A stretch of 64,000 bases of DNA from positions 868,001 through 932,000 of the forward strand of contig OY730171.1 in NCBI GenBank assembly GCA_963422465.1, given 5' to 3'. Shown in pieces: positions 54,568 through 64,000 of this stretch; position 1 is the stretch's first letter; each line of letters opens with the position of its first letter. This DNA is from Lichina pygmaea (taxonomy: Eukaryota; Ascomycota; Lichinomycetes; Lichinales; Lichinaceae). The position numbers were made by a program, and so were the translations under genes. The notes below the pieces were generated by a model. That model worked only from the letters and a program-made list of their open reading frames with translations, did no database searches and was not told the origin of the DNA.

Positions 54568-54568
54568 T
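54534..54568 (+). repeat. (GAC)n microsatellite
   Basis: About eleven GAC/CGA triplets directly after the G run, outside any gene. Confidence 0.9.
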
Positions 54569-54874
54569 AGGAGCCACGGCAGGAAGCGGGGGAGATCAGG
54601 AGTTGTCTAGGCGTTATTTGTACTAACCACCAAGTCACTTACTGTAAGTCGTACATGCCCATGATGCCCAAGGGCTCTGCTCTGCTATTCTCTGCTCTGC
54701 TCTGCTAATGCTCTGCTCTACTCTTCTCTTCCCTTCTCTACAGTACTCTACTACACTCCAGGCCACATGCCTTTCTCCAGTCTTTTGTCGGATCGTGTCC
54801 CTTGTACTTACTTCTGTAACAAAGGTCTGAGGATCCTTGGACCCGATTCGTCCCAGCCCAGACCTGACTTAATC

Positions 54875-54976
54875 TTGGGCCTGACCTGCTGTATCCATCG
54901 GGCCTGACATGCTGTGTCGTTGGGCCTGACCTGCTGTATCATTGGGCCCGACCTGCTGTATCGCTGGGCCTGACCC
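54875..54976 (+). repeat. 22-bp minisatellite
   Basis: Four to five copies of GGGCCTGACCTGCTGTATCN(2-3), unit about 22 bp, with small variations; related shorter motifs continue to about 55035 (CCCATGGGTCTGATGCATCC type). Confidence 0.8.
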
Positions 54977-55399
54977 ATCCGTACGCACGACTTACCCATG
55001 GGTCTGATGCATCCGTGTGCACGACTCATCCTTGGGTCTTGCATTTAGAGGATCGAGTGACTACGAGCACTTGGGCCAAAGATATTCGACGGCCGCCAAC
55101 GATGTAGTTGAACTTTTGAATTGGGATTGGTGTTGCTGGAAATGGGAGAGCTAAGTGAGAGAGGTAGGGAAGATGATATAGATGGAAGGCGAGAGACATG
55201 AACGAGAGCTTGTTTGCTGATGGCGCCTTGAAAAAGTAGAGATGAACGGAAAGAAGAATTCAACAGAGAGAAGAAAAAAAGAAAGGGTCGATATCCACCG
55301 AGGGAAGTACGGCAGACGACCTGAACGGTGGTCTAGGGAAGGATTTAACTCGTCATGATATAACGGAGAGCGGTTTGCGTGGCCGAGCAGGAATACCGG

Positions 55400-56165
55400 C
55401 TACCATGTGTCTCCCTCTTTCCTTGCCTGCGTCGAATGGGGTAGGTGGTTAGTAGGATATGGATGGGTCATCGAATCTGATGGGATAAAGAACGTGACAT
55501 TGGGATGCGTGTGTCGTCTGAAGAGTGTGAAAGCATGGAGAAGAGAGAGAGAGAGAGAGAGAGAAGAGACTGACTGGAAGAGCCCCCGGTCCACCCAGCT
55601 CATCTTCGAGACCATCGGGAAACGTCCTCGGCAGGGCCGGTTTATCCGGATAGAACACGCTCACGAGCCCGGCGAGGCCAAAGACGCTGCCCATGAAGAA
55701 CATCAACTGTAGGATGGCGAATCCCGGCGAAGTATGTCTGTATTCCTCGGGCGCCAAGCGTCCCATGATGTCGTCGTCCTCGTGCACCGGCTCCCCGTAG
55801 TTGCGTCGCTCCTGCTTGTCCCACCAGTCGCCATAGGGATCGCGAAGCTGTCTCTTTTCCGGAGGAGGATTGACGTATCCGCCGTTCTGCAACGACATTA
55901 GCGCTTCGGTGTCATAGATCATGTCTTTGGGAAGGTATGGCGGGGGAACGGAACGTGGAAAGGCGAGTTGGATAGGACGTGCAAGAGATCGACGCACCAT
56001 ACCCGGGTCCTCGATGTCTTCGCGCGAGAGGAAGCGCGCTTGGACGAGGCCTCCAGGAGGTAGTAGTACCCGCCTTGGCGCTGTCATCGCCGCCGCTGCT
56101 TGGGACGATATGGCATGGGGAAGGCGGCGAGAGAGAAGAGCGCCGGTGGTCCGTCGGGCGAACAT
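55400..56165 (-). CDS. NDUFB8: NADH:ubiquinone oxidoreductase subunit NDUFB8 (ASHI), two exons
   Basis: Accessory subunit of the membrane arm of mitochondrial complex I. Exons (minus): 56165-55575 and 55426-55400; the intron has a GTCAGT donor, a CTAAC branch site and a GCAG acceptor. The product is 205 residues. The N-terminus (MFARRTTGALLSRRLPHAIS) is an Arg-rich mitochondrial presequence. The family body includes the Pro-rich stretch PPPYLPKDMIYDTEAL, DPYGDWWDKQERRNYGEP, one membrane segment at about 149-172 (ILQLMFFMGSVFGLAGLVSV) and the tail PRTFPDGLEDELGGPGALPARKGDTW. Without the intron the frame would run into a Ser/Leu-rich low-complexity tail encoded by a CT repeat, which I reject. 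Its presence shows the organism has complex I. Confidence 0.92.
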
Positions 56166-56978
56166 GATGGGCAGGCGATCGTGATTGATCTGTATGTCTT
56201 CAGTCGGTGGAAGGCAGAATTGAGGCCGAGGTCAATGCCTCCCTGCGAGTCTATTGCCCCTCGACGGAGATACAGCCCTGCTGGTGTCTAGCGGACGTTG
56301 AAGTGAGGTCGTACATGTACGTACCCCTCCGTGCCCTCTAACAGAGCACCGTATTAGTAAGTGCCGTAGCTTTGTACAACCTGGTTACGAGGTGCATAGG
56401 TACTCGTGCGTATCTAAACAAAAGTGTGAAGTGAAGACGTCGCATAACTTTGGATGCAATCTAGCCATGACGAATACATTTTCGCGTGGCACCAAGAAAC
56501 CGGAATAGAATTGGTGAGACAGCACCTAGCTACATATGCACAGTACAAACGAACATAGCTCCACCGTCAACAACAGTTGTCACAGGCTCAGGACGTTCCA
56601 GACGCAACTGCCTGCTACGGTAAGCCAGATGAGCCGTCATCAGCGGTAGCCCTACCGTGCCGTAACAACGTTATTGAATCACCTTGAAGCAGAGCAGCGA
56701 TGAAAAATAGAAGCTGGAACACCTCCCGAACTGTGAGATCAAGAACTTCAAACGGACTTGGAGCACGCCACGGACCCGATAACGCCATCAAATCTCGTGA
56801 GGCTGATCGACGAGGATAGCTGAATCGCCCGACACCGCTTTCGTCCAGTTTGACCTCGATTCCGTTGAGTTCGGTCGGGGTAGGTTTGTATGGGAAAGAA
56901 GTTATCGAAGCGTCCCTTGGCCACGCAACGGCCAACAGCAAAAGAGAAGCGTGGGAAAAAAAAGTGTGATTGAGAGAA
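56166..56978. other. Divergent intergenic region, NDUFB8 / SWR1
   Basis: 813 bp shared upstream region. It has one GTAC motif cluster (GTACATGTACGTACC near 56311-56326) and no clear TATA box. No gene seen. Confidence 0.5.
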
Positions 56979-58637
56979 ATGCGTGGGCGAGGGCCCGGGA
57001 GACCTCGCATCCACAACGACTCAGCCGAGATTGCCAACGACAACGAGCCAGAGAGTAAGGACCTCCACGACCGATAAAAAAGCGTCTGGGGCATCGCATC
57101 TGACGGGTCTGGTGGCAGATGATGGCATCGACCGGGCCCTCGTCGCCGAACCGGCCAACGACGATCCCGAGAGCGCCGAGAAGCCGCCGACAAAGAGACG
57201 AAAGCTCGAGGATGCGTCGGCCAGATCAAACGCGACAACGCGCCAGCGCTCTCCACCCTGGAGGTCGATGGCCTTCCAAGGCCCAACGTCGTTCGTCGAG
57301 AATGGCCGGCGAAAGTCGTCTAGGACCAACGCCGTGCCGCTCGAGCTCCAACCACCGTCCGAGAAGCGACAGACCCGTTCGAACGTGCAGAAGACGCCCG
57401 TGACCAAGGCTGTCGACAGAGGCGCACCCCGCAGCTCGGCGCAAAAGTCCTCGGCGCAGCCGCACCCTGCGGAGAAGAATCGACGAAGTACCATCTCCTC
57501 CTTCAAGAACTCGTCAGACCGGCCCGACACTCCCTCCGAACCTAGTCGCACCCCAGCCCGAAGATCCGGTCGGCTACCCGCCAAGCCAACTCCTCCGTCG
57601 CCCCTGGCAAAACGCGCACCCCTCAGACGTCAACAGCCATCGGCCGCCGAGACCTCCGCGGAGAAGCCCACAAAGACGGCGCCTTACTCGACTCCCAGTC
57701 GCCGAAATCAGAAGGTACCGCGGCCCGAGAGAGCACTGCGCTCGAAGGACAAGCCGAGCGACGATCAAGACGTCGAGAATCTCTCGTCGGACGACAGCGA
57801 GGATGACGACGACGACGATGGCGACGACGACGCTGCCGGTGACGGCGAGGAGGTGGACGGGACGAGCGAATCGGAAAAGGCGGAAGGGGATGACCCGGCG
57901 CAGGACGGCATTGTGATCAAGACGCCTCGGCTCAAGTTCAAAGTTAGCATGCCCAAGGTTCCGGTCACGCACCCCGGACACGTTCCTCCGCCCCGCCGCT
58001 TTCCTTCTTTGCGCGACTGGCTGTCGAGCGACGATCCTTTGTCCGGTGAAGATGCTCGAAGGATGACGGAAGAGGACGCCAAAAGGGAAGCCCGATTACG
58101 TGCTCGCATCGTCGAGGCCTCCCGACCAGGGGGGCTTCTGAGCCCTGAGCTGTGCTCCATCTCCCAGCCAGATCCTCAGGATGAGCCGAACCGACAGTAC
58201 GCCCATCGAGACCATCTAGTCGCTCAGGCGTTGCACTTTGAAAAGCTTCTGAGTCAGGAAAGACGCAATCACGGGCAAGTCGCCCGCCGTCTCGCCCACG
58301 CGGCCCTGACCGAATGGAGCCGACGGCAGCCCAAGACCGCGGAGGAGTTGCTGCAGGAGCTATACAAGGCCAATCTGGCCAAGTACAAGCAAGTCCGACA
58401 GCATCTCCACTCCAAATGGGATCAAGTTCTTGTCGAGGTCAACCAGAGGAGGCGCGCTCGGTGGGAAGAGGAGCAGCAACTCCGGGGCAAGCAAGCCTTG
58501 AACGACATGCTGGGGTACACGAGCCAGCTGCTCGATGCACGTCGAGCGGGGCTTGTGTCGGGCAACGGGACTGCCGAGCCGTCGCTCGCTGGAGGCAACG
58601 CCGAATCGGCAGACGACGATACCGATAGCCATGATGA

Positions 58638-58685
<48 letters not shown>

Positions 58686-61600
58686 AGACGTGATCGATGA
58701 CGCTCCGGCTTCGGAAAACGACGGCGACGATGCTGCCGATAGCAGCAACATGTCGAGCAGCCAAAGCACGAGCGAGGATGGCTTGCATGGCGGCGGCAGC
58801 CTTGACGATGACGAGCATCTGACCGTCGAGCAGCTTCGGCGGAAATACGGCGCCATCACCAGCTTCGAGTCGGACGCCGCGGCGGCGCCGGACCCTCCGC
58901 TGCCTCCCGAGGGCGGACCCCGAGACGAGGTCAGTTCCAAAGAACTTCAAGCCCAAACGGCCGATGAGCCGGCTGGAGTCGGCAGGACCGATGTCGAGCG
59001 GATCGAGCGGGAGCCTCCACCAACGGAGCGTGGCGAGCCAGCCCTTCAGCCGGAACAAGACGACAAAGATGCAATGTCGGACGAGACAGACGATTCGGTC
59101 GACATGGATGACGACATGGGCGACAGCGACGAGGGAGAGGACTCGGACGGCTCGGAGAGGTCAGACGATGACAGTGGGACAGGCGAAGACGAGGCAGCTC
59201 CCGGGCTGCTTGGCTTCTTCGACCGAGACGACATCGTCGCGCAGGACTCTCCCGTCGAGGCCGGTGGCGAGCGTGACGCCGCGGACGATGTCGAAGCCGA
59301 CCTGGTGGAGGATGAGAATTCGAAGGGATCGGGACCTCCCGCGGGCACCCGTGTCGAGCGATCGGCGCTGGGGTGCAACGAACGAACACGCTCCCCTAGG
59401 AGATCGTTGCCGCCAGCGATCGTGACCGGCCCACGACGGGCTCTGGAGGCGTTCCAGAGCAGCGGCGATCCAAGCGCGCAGGCGTCCCCTGGAACCAACG
59501 CCACGACGAAGCCTTCGGAGATGGACTCGGCATCCTCGATGGGACTTCATGCCGACAGCCAGATTCCATCGTCCATCACCACCCCCCAGCCGACATACCA
59601 TCTAAAGACGCCGATCCCTTCGCTGCTGCGGGGCACGCTCCGCGAGTATCAGCACTACGGACTCGACTGGCTCGCCGGGCTCTACGCGAATGGCACCAAC
59701 GGCATCCTGGCCGACGAAATGGGCCTGGGGAAGACGATTCAGACCATCGCCCTCTTGGCTCATCTGGCTTGCCATCACGAAGCATGGGGACCGCATCTGA
59801 TCATCGTGCCGACGAGCGTCATGCTCAACTGGGAGATGGAGTTCAAGAAGTGGTGCCCTGGGTTCAAGATCCTGACGTACTACGGCAGCCAAGAGGAGCG
59901 GAGACAGAAACGCAAGGGCTGGTCGGACGACAATCGATGGAACGTCATCGTCACGTCCTACCAACTGGTGCTTCAGGACCGGCAGGCGTTCAAGAAGAGA
60001 AACTGGCATTACATGGTCTTGGACGAGGCTCACAACATTAAGAACTTCCGGTCTCAGCGCTGGCAGACGCTGCTGACCTTCAAAAGCAAGGCGAGGCTCC
60101 TCCTCACGGGGACGCCACTCCAGAACAACCTCACGGAACTGTGGTCGCTACTCTTCTTCCTGATGCCGTCCGAGAAGGTCGACGGCGGCATCAGACAGTT
60201 TGCAGACCTCAAAGAATTCTCCGGCTGGTTCAAGCGCTCGGCGGACCAGATCCTTGAGCATGGCCGGGAGACCATGGACGAGGATGACCGGAGGTCGGTG
60301 GAGCAGCTACACAAAGTGCTTCGGCCGTACCTGCTGCGGCGGCTGAAGGCCGACGTCGAGAAGCAGATGCCCGGCAAACACGAGCACGTCGTGTACTGCC
60401 GGCTGTCGAAGCGCCAACGCTTCCTCTACGACAGCTTCATGTCGCTGGGCAAGACGCGCGAGACGTTGAGATCGGGCAACTACCTGTCGATCATCAACTG
60501 TCTGATGCAGCTTCGGAAGGTGTGCAACCATCCGGACCTGTTCGAGACTCGCCCCATCGTCACCTCGTTCGCCCTTCCCAAGGCCGCCGTCGCCGACTTC
60601 GAGATCAAGGAGCTCCTGGTGCGCAGGCGACTGCTACGGGACGATCCCATGACGCACGTCAATCTCGACCTCTTGAACCTGACCCCGACCGCGCACGAGT
60701 CGCTGTCTCACGTCTCGGCGAGGGAGAGCGCGACGCTGGTGGCGCTACGCGCATTGCAGGATGCCTGCAAGAGCCAGTGCGATCGCATCGACTGGCGGTT
60801 TGGCTTCGCGGGGACCTCGATCGACTCGGCCTTGGCTTATCTCTCGAACGCGTCCAAGGCATCGACGCTCGAGGAACTTCGTCATCGTGTCTACCTCACC
60901 TCGTTACGGAGCCAACGACGCCCCATGTACGGCACCGCACTCGTCGAACTTCTGACGATCGGGACGGCGCTGCAGCAGAGCCTAGCGTCGTCGAAGCACC
61001 CAGCTCGAGCTTCCGAGTCGGCCCTGAACACTTCTGACGTCCTACGAAGCATGACACTGGATGTCGACCGGCGAGCGGCTATGATGAAGACCGCGATCCA
61101 GAAATTCGCATGCATCACGCCGGCGGTGGTGGCGACCGACATGGTACCGTTGTCGTTGACGCGAGAGGGGTTCCACGCCTTACAAGCCTCTCGCCGCTCC
61201 GTCAAGGACCCTTTCCACGAGGCTCGCATGCGGCTGTCCATTGCGTTCCCGGACAAGCGACTGTTGCAGTTCGACTGCGGCAAGCTACAGCGGCTCGACG
61301 GGCTACTACGGCAGCTACAGGCTGGCGGTCACCGCGCTCTCATCTTCACGCAGATGACGAAGGTGCTGGACATCCTGGAGCAGTTCCTCAACATCCACGG
61401 TCATCGCTACCTCCGCCTCGACGGCGCAACCAAGATCGAGCAGCGCCAAACGCTGACGGACCGGTTCAACAACGATCCCCGAATCCTCGTCTTCATCCTC
61501 TCGTCCCGCTCCGGCGGCCTCGGCATCAACCTCACCGGCGCCGACACCGTCATCTTCTACGACCTCGATTGGAACCCGGCCATGGACAAGCAATGTCAAG

Positions 61601-62358
61601 ACCGCTGCCACCGTATCGGCCAGACTCGAGACGTGCACATCTATCGCTTCGTCTCGGAGTACACTATCGAGTCGAACATCCTTCGCAAGGCGAACCAGAA
61701 GAGGATGCTCGACGACATCGTCATCCAGGAGGGGGAGTTCACGACGGACTACTTTAACAAGATGTCGGTGCGCGACATGCTCGGCGACGACGCCAACGTG
61801 CTGGACGACGGTGACGAGGCCTTTGCGAACGCCGCCATGGATCGCGTCCTGGGCGGCGCCGGTGGCACCCAAAACGTCGGGAAGATGCTGGAGAAGGTTG
61901 AGGACACCGAGGACATCGCCGCCGCCAAGGCGGCCGAGAAGGAAATCGTGCAGACGGACGACGCCGACTTTGACGAGAGGAGTGTCATCGGCAGCGCGAC
62001 GTGCAAGACCCCAGCAGGGGAGGACACGGGAAAACAGTTCTTTTCGCCAGTCGGCCCGTCTCCCACTGCGGGCGCTGCATCTCCCGATCGGCCCAGCCGG
62101 GCTTTGCCAGATTCGGCTCTACCCACGCCTCAGCATCCACCCCCAACGACGCCAAAGGAAACGGAAGCACCGCGCGGGCTAGAGCCGGCGCCGGCGACCG
62201 AGCCGGCCAACGACGACGATGACGCCGAGCCTGGCCACATCGACGAGTACATGATTCGTTTTGTCGAGTGGGAGCTCCGAGATGTGCCAGCGGCGACAGC
62301 CACGGAGAAGGGCAAAAGCAACAAGAAAGGCGGTAAGCGCGGCAAGGCTCATCGCTGA
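56979..62358 (+). CDS. SWR1: SWR1 chromatin remodelling ATPase, two exons
   Basis: Catalytic subunit of the SWR1 complex, which replaces H2A by H2A.Z in nucleosomes. The proposed exons are 56979-57054 and 57119-62358 (GTAAGG donor, CTGAC branch, GCAG acceptor), giving 1771 residues starting MRGRGPGRPR, an AT-hook-like motif. A disordered N-terminus precedes the HSA domain (about 395-470; ERRNHGQVARRLAHAALTEW), which binds actin and Arps. Acidic tracts follow, including poly-Asp near 525-548. The SNF2 ATPase has ILADEMGLGKT (about 888-898), DEAHNIKNFRSQRW (994 onward) and LLLTGTPLQNNLTELWSLLF. A long insert typical of SWR1/INO80 precedes the second lobe (from about 1408) with QCQDRCHRIGQTRDV. 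DEAHNIKNFRSQRW and the HSA-acidic layout favour SWR1 over INO80. There is no ATG in frame for an intronless start at 56983. Confidence 0.95.
58632..58684 (+). repeat. (GAC)n tract coding poly-Asp in SWR1
   Basis: About seventeen GAC/GAT codons. It lies in the acidic linker between the HSA and ATPase domains, which in SWR1 proteins is thought to help contact H2A.Z-H2B. Likely length-variable. Confidence 0.85.
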
Positions 62359-63600
62359 CGCCTCTTGCGTTGCTACGGTCGTCCTCGGGTGCTCGCTCCC
62401 TCCGTCTCTCCGTCTCTCCACCTACCGCTCCCTCTCACCTGGCGTGTCTGTATTGGTCCATACTGGGCTCCGTCATTTGCTACCATCACGTCTTTCATAG
62501 ACGCACTGTATCGTTGCTTTCCATCATCACTACTCTTTCCAAGCGGCCGCTTTCGTTAAGACTGCGGCTGTCCTGTAGCAGGCAGTCCTTCTCTCGGTCT
62601 ACATCAGGCCCCTTTACCATTCTCTCGAACGCACCTATGCATAAGCGCTGTCACGATACGTGAACCCCATCAAAGAGGTAGATCCGCTTCTTCTGTGCAT
62701 GGAGGAACAGGAGTCGCTATGCGCTCGTTGTCTTCCGAAGAAACAGGATACAACATTATAGTGTTCCTTCTACTTTCACCACCACCGCCACCCTCCCACT
62801 GTACGGAACTACCTGACCAGCGCTGTCTGTCAAAGAGGAGATGTGTAGAGAGCCAGAAACAAGAGGAAACACCATAAAGAACCTCTCCTCATCTCGAGAG
62901 CTACGTGTATAACCCTGATCACATGCACGGGGAAAAGCTCGCGGCAAGCTGCGTCCAGGATGTCCAGCATGAAGACCGTCCACAGAGCAAACAGCAACGC
63001 AATCTCTTCCCTCCTGCCTGTCCGCTCGTCGTTCTGCTGACAAGCCAGTGACGTAAGCCCGCAAAGTAGGTGTGTCGGCCCTGTCTGTAGCCTGTTGGGG
63101 GGGAGCTCTCGAGAGTTGGACTATGAGCATGTGTACAGTACTGTACTTTGGAGCGCTGGCCGAATCTGTCATGCTCCTTCTGTCACAGGTCTTCAGAGCG
63201 GTACCGTAAGGTGCAGAACAGGGAAGTGAGGGAAGGAGAGATGTGAGGATTGGGAGAAGGATGTCGGCTGGGAAGATGGTACAGTATGTTGGCTGATCCT
63301 GTGGCAAAGCTAGCACTTGTATGTTTAGGTGTCACAGGCACTGCATACCTACAGTAACAGTATGTATGTACTGTACTCCTGATAGCATGAAGACATCTCT
63401 CTCTCACATGCCTCTTTATCCAGTGGCAAGCTCACTTGTACATTGTGGCTTTTGCAGCTAAACTTCTGTGTGTATGGAAGTACTCCGTACCGGTACGGTG
63501 TGTTATCATACGTTACAGCTCAGTTCAAAAGTAGTAGACTGATGTAGCCAGCAACATCTCTCTGTGACTTCTTCCACTCTGCAACTAATTACTTCCAGGG
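62359..63600. other. Region downstream of SWR1
   Basis: 1.2 kb without a supported gene. CT-rich 3' flank, scattered GTAC motifs (about 63135-63150, 63360-63376, 63480-63500). The largest frame (62756-63316, minus) shows no domain. Confidence 0.5.
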
Positions 63601-63603
63601 TTG

Positions 63604-63998
63604 TGTTGCATGCACACCCCCCTTTACTGGACGAACACCCCTAATCCTTCTGTACGCACACCCCCCTGGATATTTACAGTCGGTTACGTACTAATTCCTG
63701 TCGCTGTCGCTAGACTACTCACCATGTTTGAGCCACCACTCCCCAGAGACTACCCAGACATTAAAGCACGGGTCATGTTGCACGCACACCCCCCTTCACT
63801 GGACCCACACCCCTAATCTTTCTGTACGCACACCCCCAGTAGCGTTGCTGTACGCACACTCCCTAGATATGTATACTGACGTAGTCAGTCACTAATTCCT
63901 GTCACTGTTGCTAGACTACTCCCCATGCTTGAGCCACCACCACCCCCCCCCCCCCCCCCCCCCCCCCTGCGGGGTCTACCCAGACATTAAAGCACTCA
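63604..63998. repeat. 172-bp tandem repeat at right window edge
   Basis: Two copies of one unit start at 63604 and 63776 (TGTTGCAYGCACACCCCCCTTYACTGGAC). Both contain CACCCCTAATC, CTGTACGCACACCCCC, TTGCTAGACTACTC-like and CTACCCAGACATTAAAGCA blocks. The second copy is longer and includes a C25 run. The array probably continues past the edge. Confidence 0.8.
63943..63967 (+). repeat. C25 homopolymer
   Basis: 25 C in a row inside the second unit of the edge repeat, at a place where the first unit has only CCACTCCCC. Confidence 0.85.
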
Positions 63999-64000
63999 TC

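Larger units (their letters stand above)
54259..55399. other. Intergenic between convergent UNC-13 and NDUFB8
   Basis: 1.1 kb dominated by simple repeats: a G24 run, a (GAC)n tract, a TCTGC-rich stretch and a 22-bp minisatellite, listed separately. No gene seen. Confidence 0.6.

Noticed and set aside
56615-57286. 223-codon minus-strand frame opposite the SWR1 start
   Set aside because: Antisense to the SWR1 first exon and upstream region; no domain, and the plus-strand gene explains the openness.
58360-59058. Minus-strand frame with a long Val/Ile run
   Set aside because: Antisense of the (GAC)n poly-Asp tract of SWR1.

Overview
The window looks like a basidiomycete fungal chromosome segment (my inference). 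The evidence is GC-rich genes with short 50-70 nt introns that carry CTNAC-type branch points, a complex I subunit, an FG nucleoporin, and chromodomain Ty3/gypsy elements. The class cannot be named from the sequence alone. It splits at about 32.8 kb into a retrotransposon block on the left and a gene-bearing host region on the right.

Left block (1-32.8 kb). Five nested Ty3/gypsy chromoviruses of two related families fill it; I call the families GyA and GyB. The order of insertion can be read directly. GyB-2 (minus strand) is the oldest of its stack. GyA-0 (plus) landed in the 3' LTR of GyB-2 and runs off the left edge of the window. GyA-1 (minus; target duplication ACTGC) and GyB-1 (plus; target duplication AAGGA) then landed inside GyA-0. 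GyB-3 (plus) sits to the right, in a repeat remnant I could not identify. All five are broken fossils. The LTR pairs differ by about 3% (GyA-1, GyB-1) and about 6% (GyB-3), and every difference I counted is a transition, mostly at CpG, as expected from methylation decay or a RIP-like process. Both families share three features beyond the usual gag-pol. (1) A Cys/His region between the gag zinc knuckle and the protease repeats C-x6/7-C-x4-C-x2-H. (2) A short complement between the sequence next to the 5' LTR and the predicted 5' end of the RNA resembles Tf1-type self-priming. (3) Most unusual, an antisense reading frame between pol and the 3' LTR encodes six cysteines in exact Zn2Cys6 spacing followed by a probable coiled coil. 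In GyB this frame has its own antisense TATA box inside the LTR.

Right region (32.8-64 kb). Seven host genes can be supported: NSP1 (nuclear pore, +), a mitochondrial ATPase inhibitor IF1 (four small exons, -), a 14-3-3 protein (five exons, +), an SCOC-like short coiled-coil protein (three exons, -), an UNC-13/Munc13 family protein with an internal C2 domain (five exons, +), the complex I subunit NDUFB8/ASHI (two exons, -) and the SWR1 chromatin remodelling ATPase (two exons, +). IF1, SCOC and the 5' exon of SWR1 were assembled from splice signals. The genes are unrelated housekeeping functions in a mix of convergent and divergent pairs, with no sign of a gene cluster.

The gaps between host genes are long for a fungus (up to 5.9 kb). 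They hold many GTAC/CGTAC palindrome clusters, simple repeats, long G and C homopolymers, a 22-bp minisatellite, and at the right edge a 172-bp tandem repeat that contains CCCTAA. I found no tRNA, rRNA or CRISPR array.
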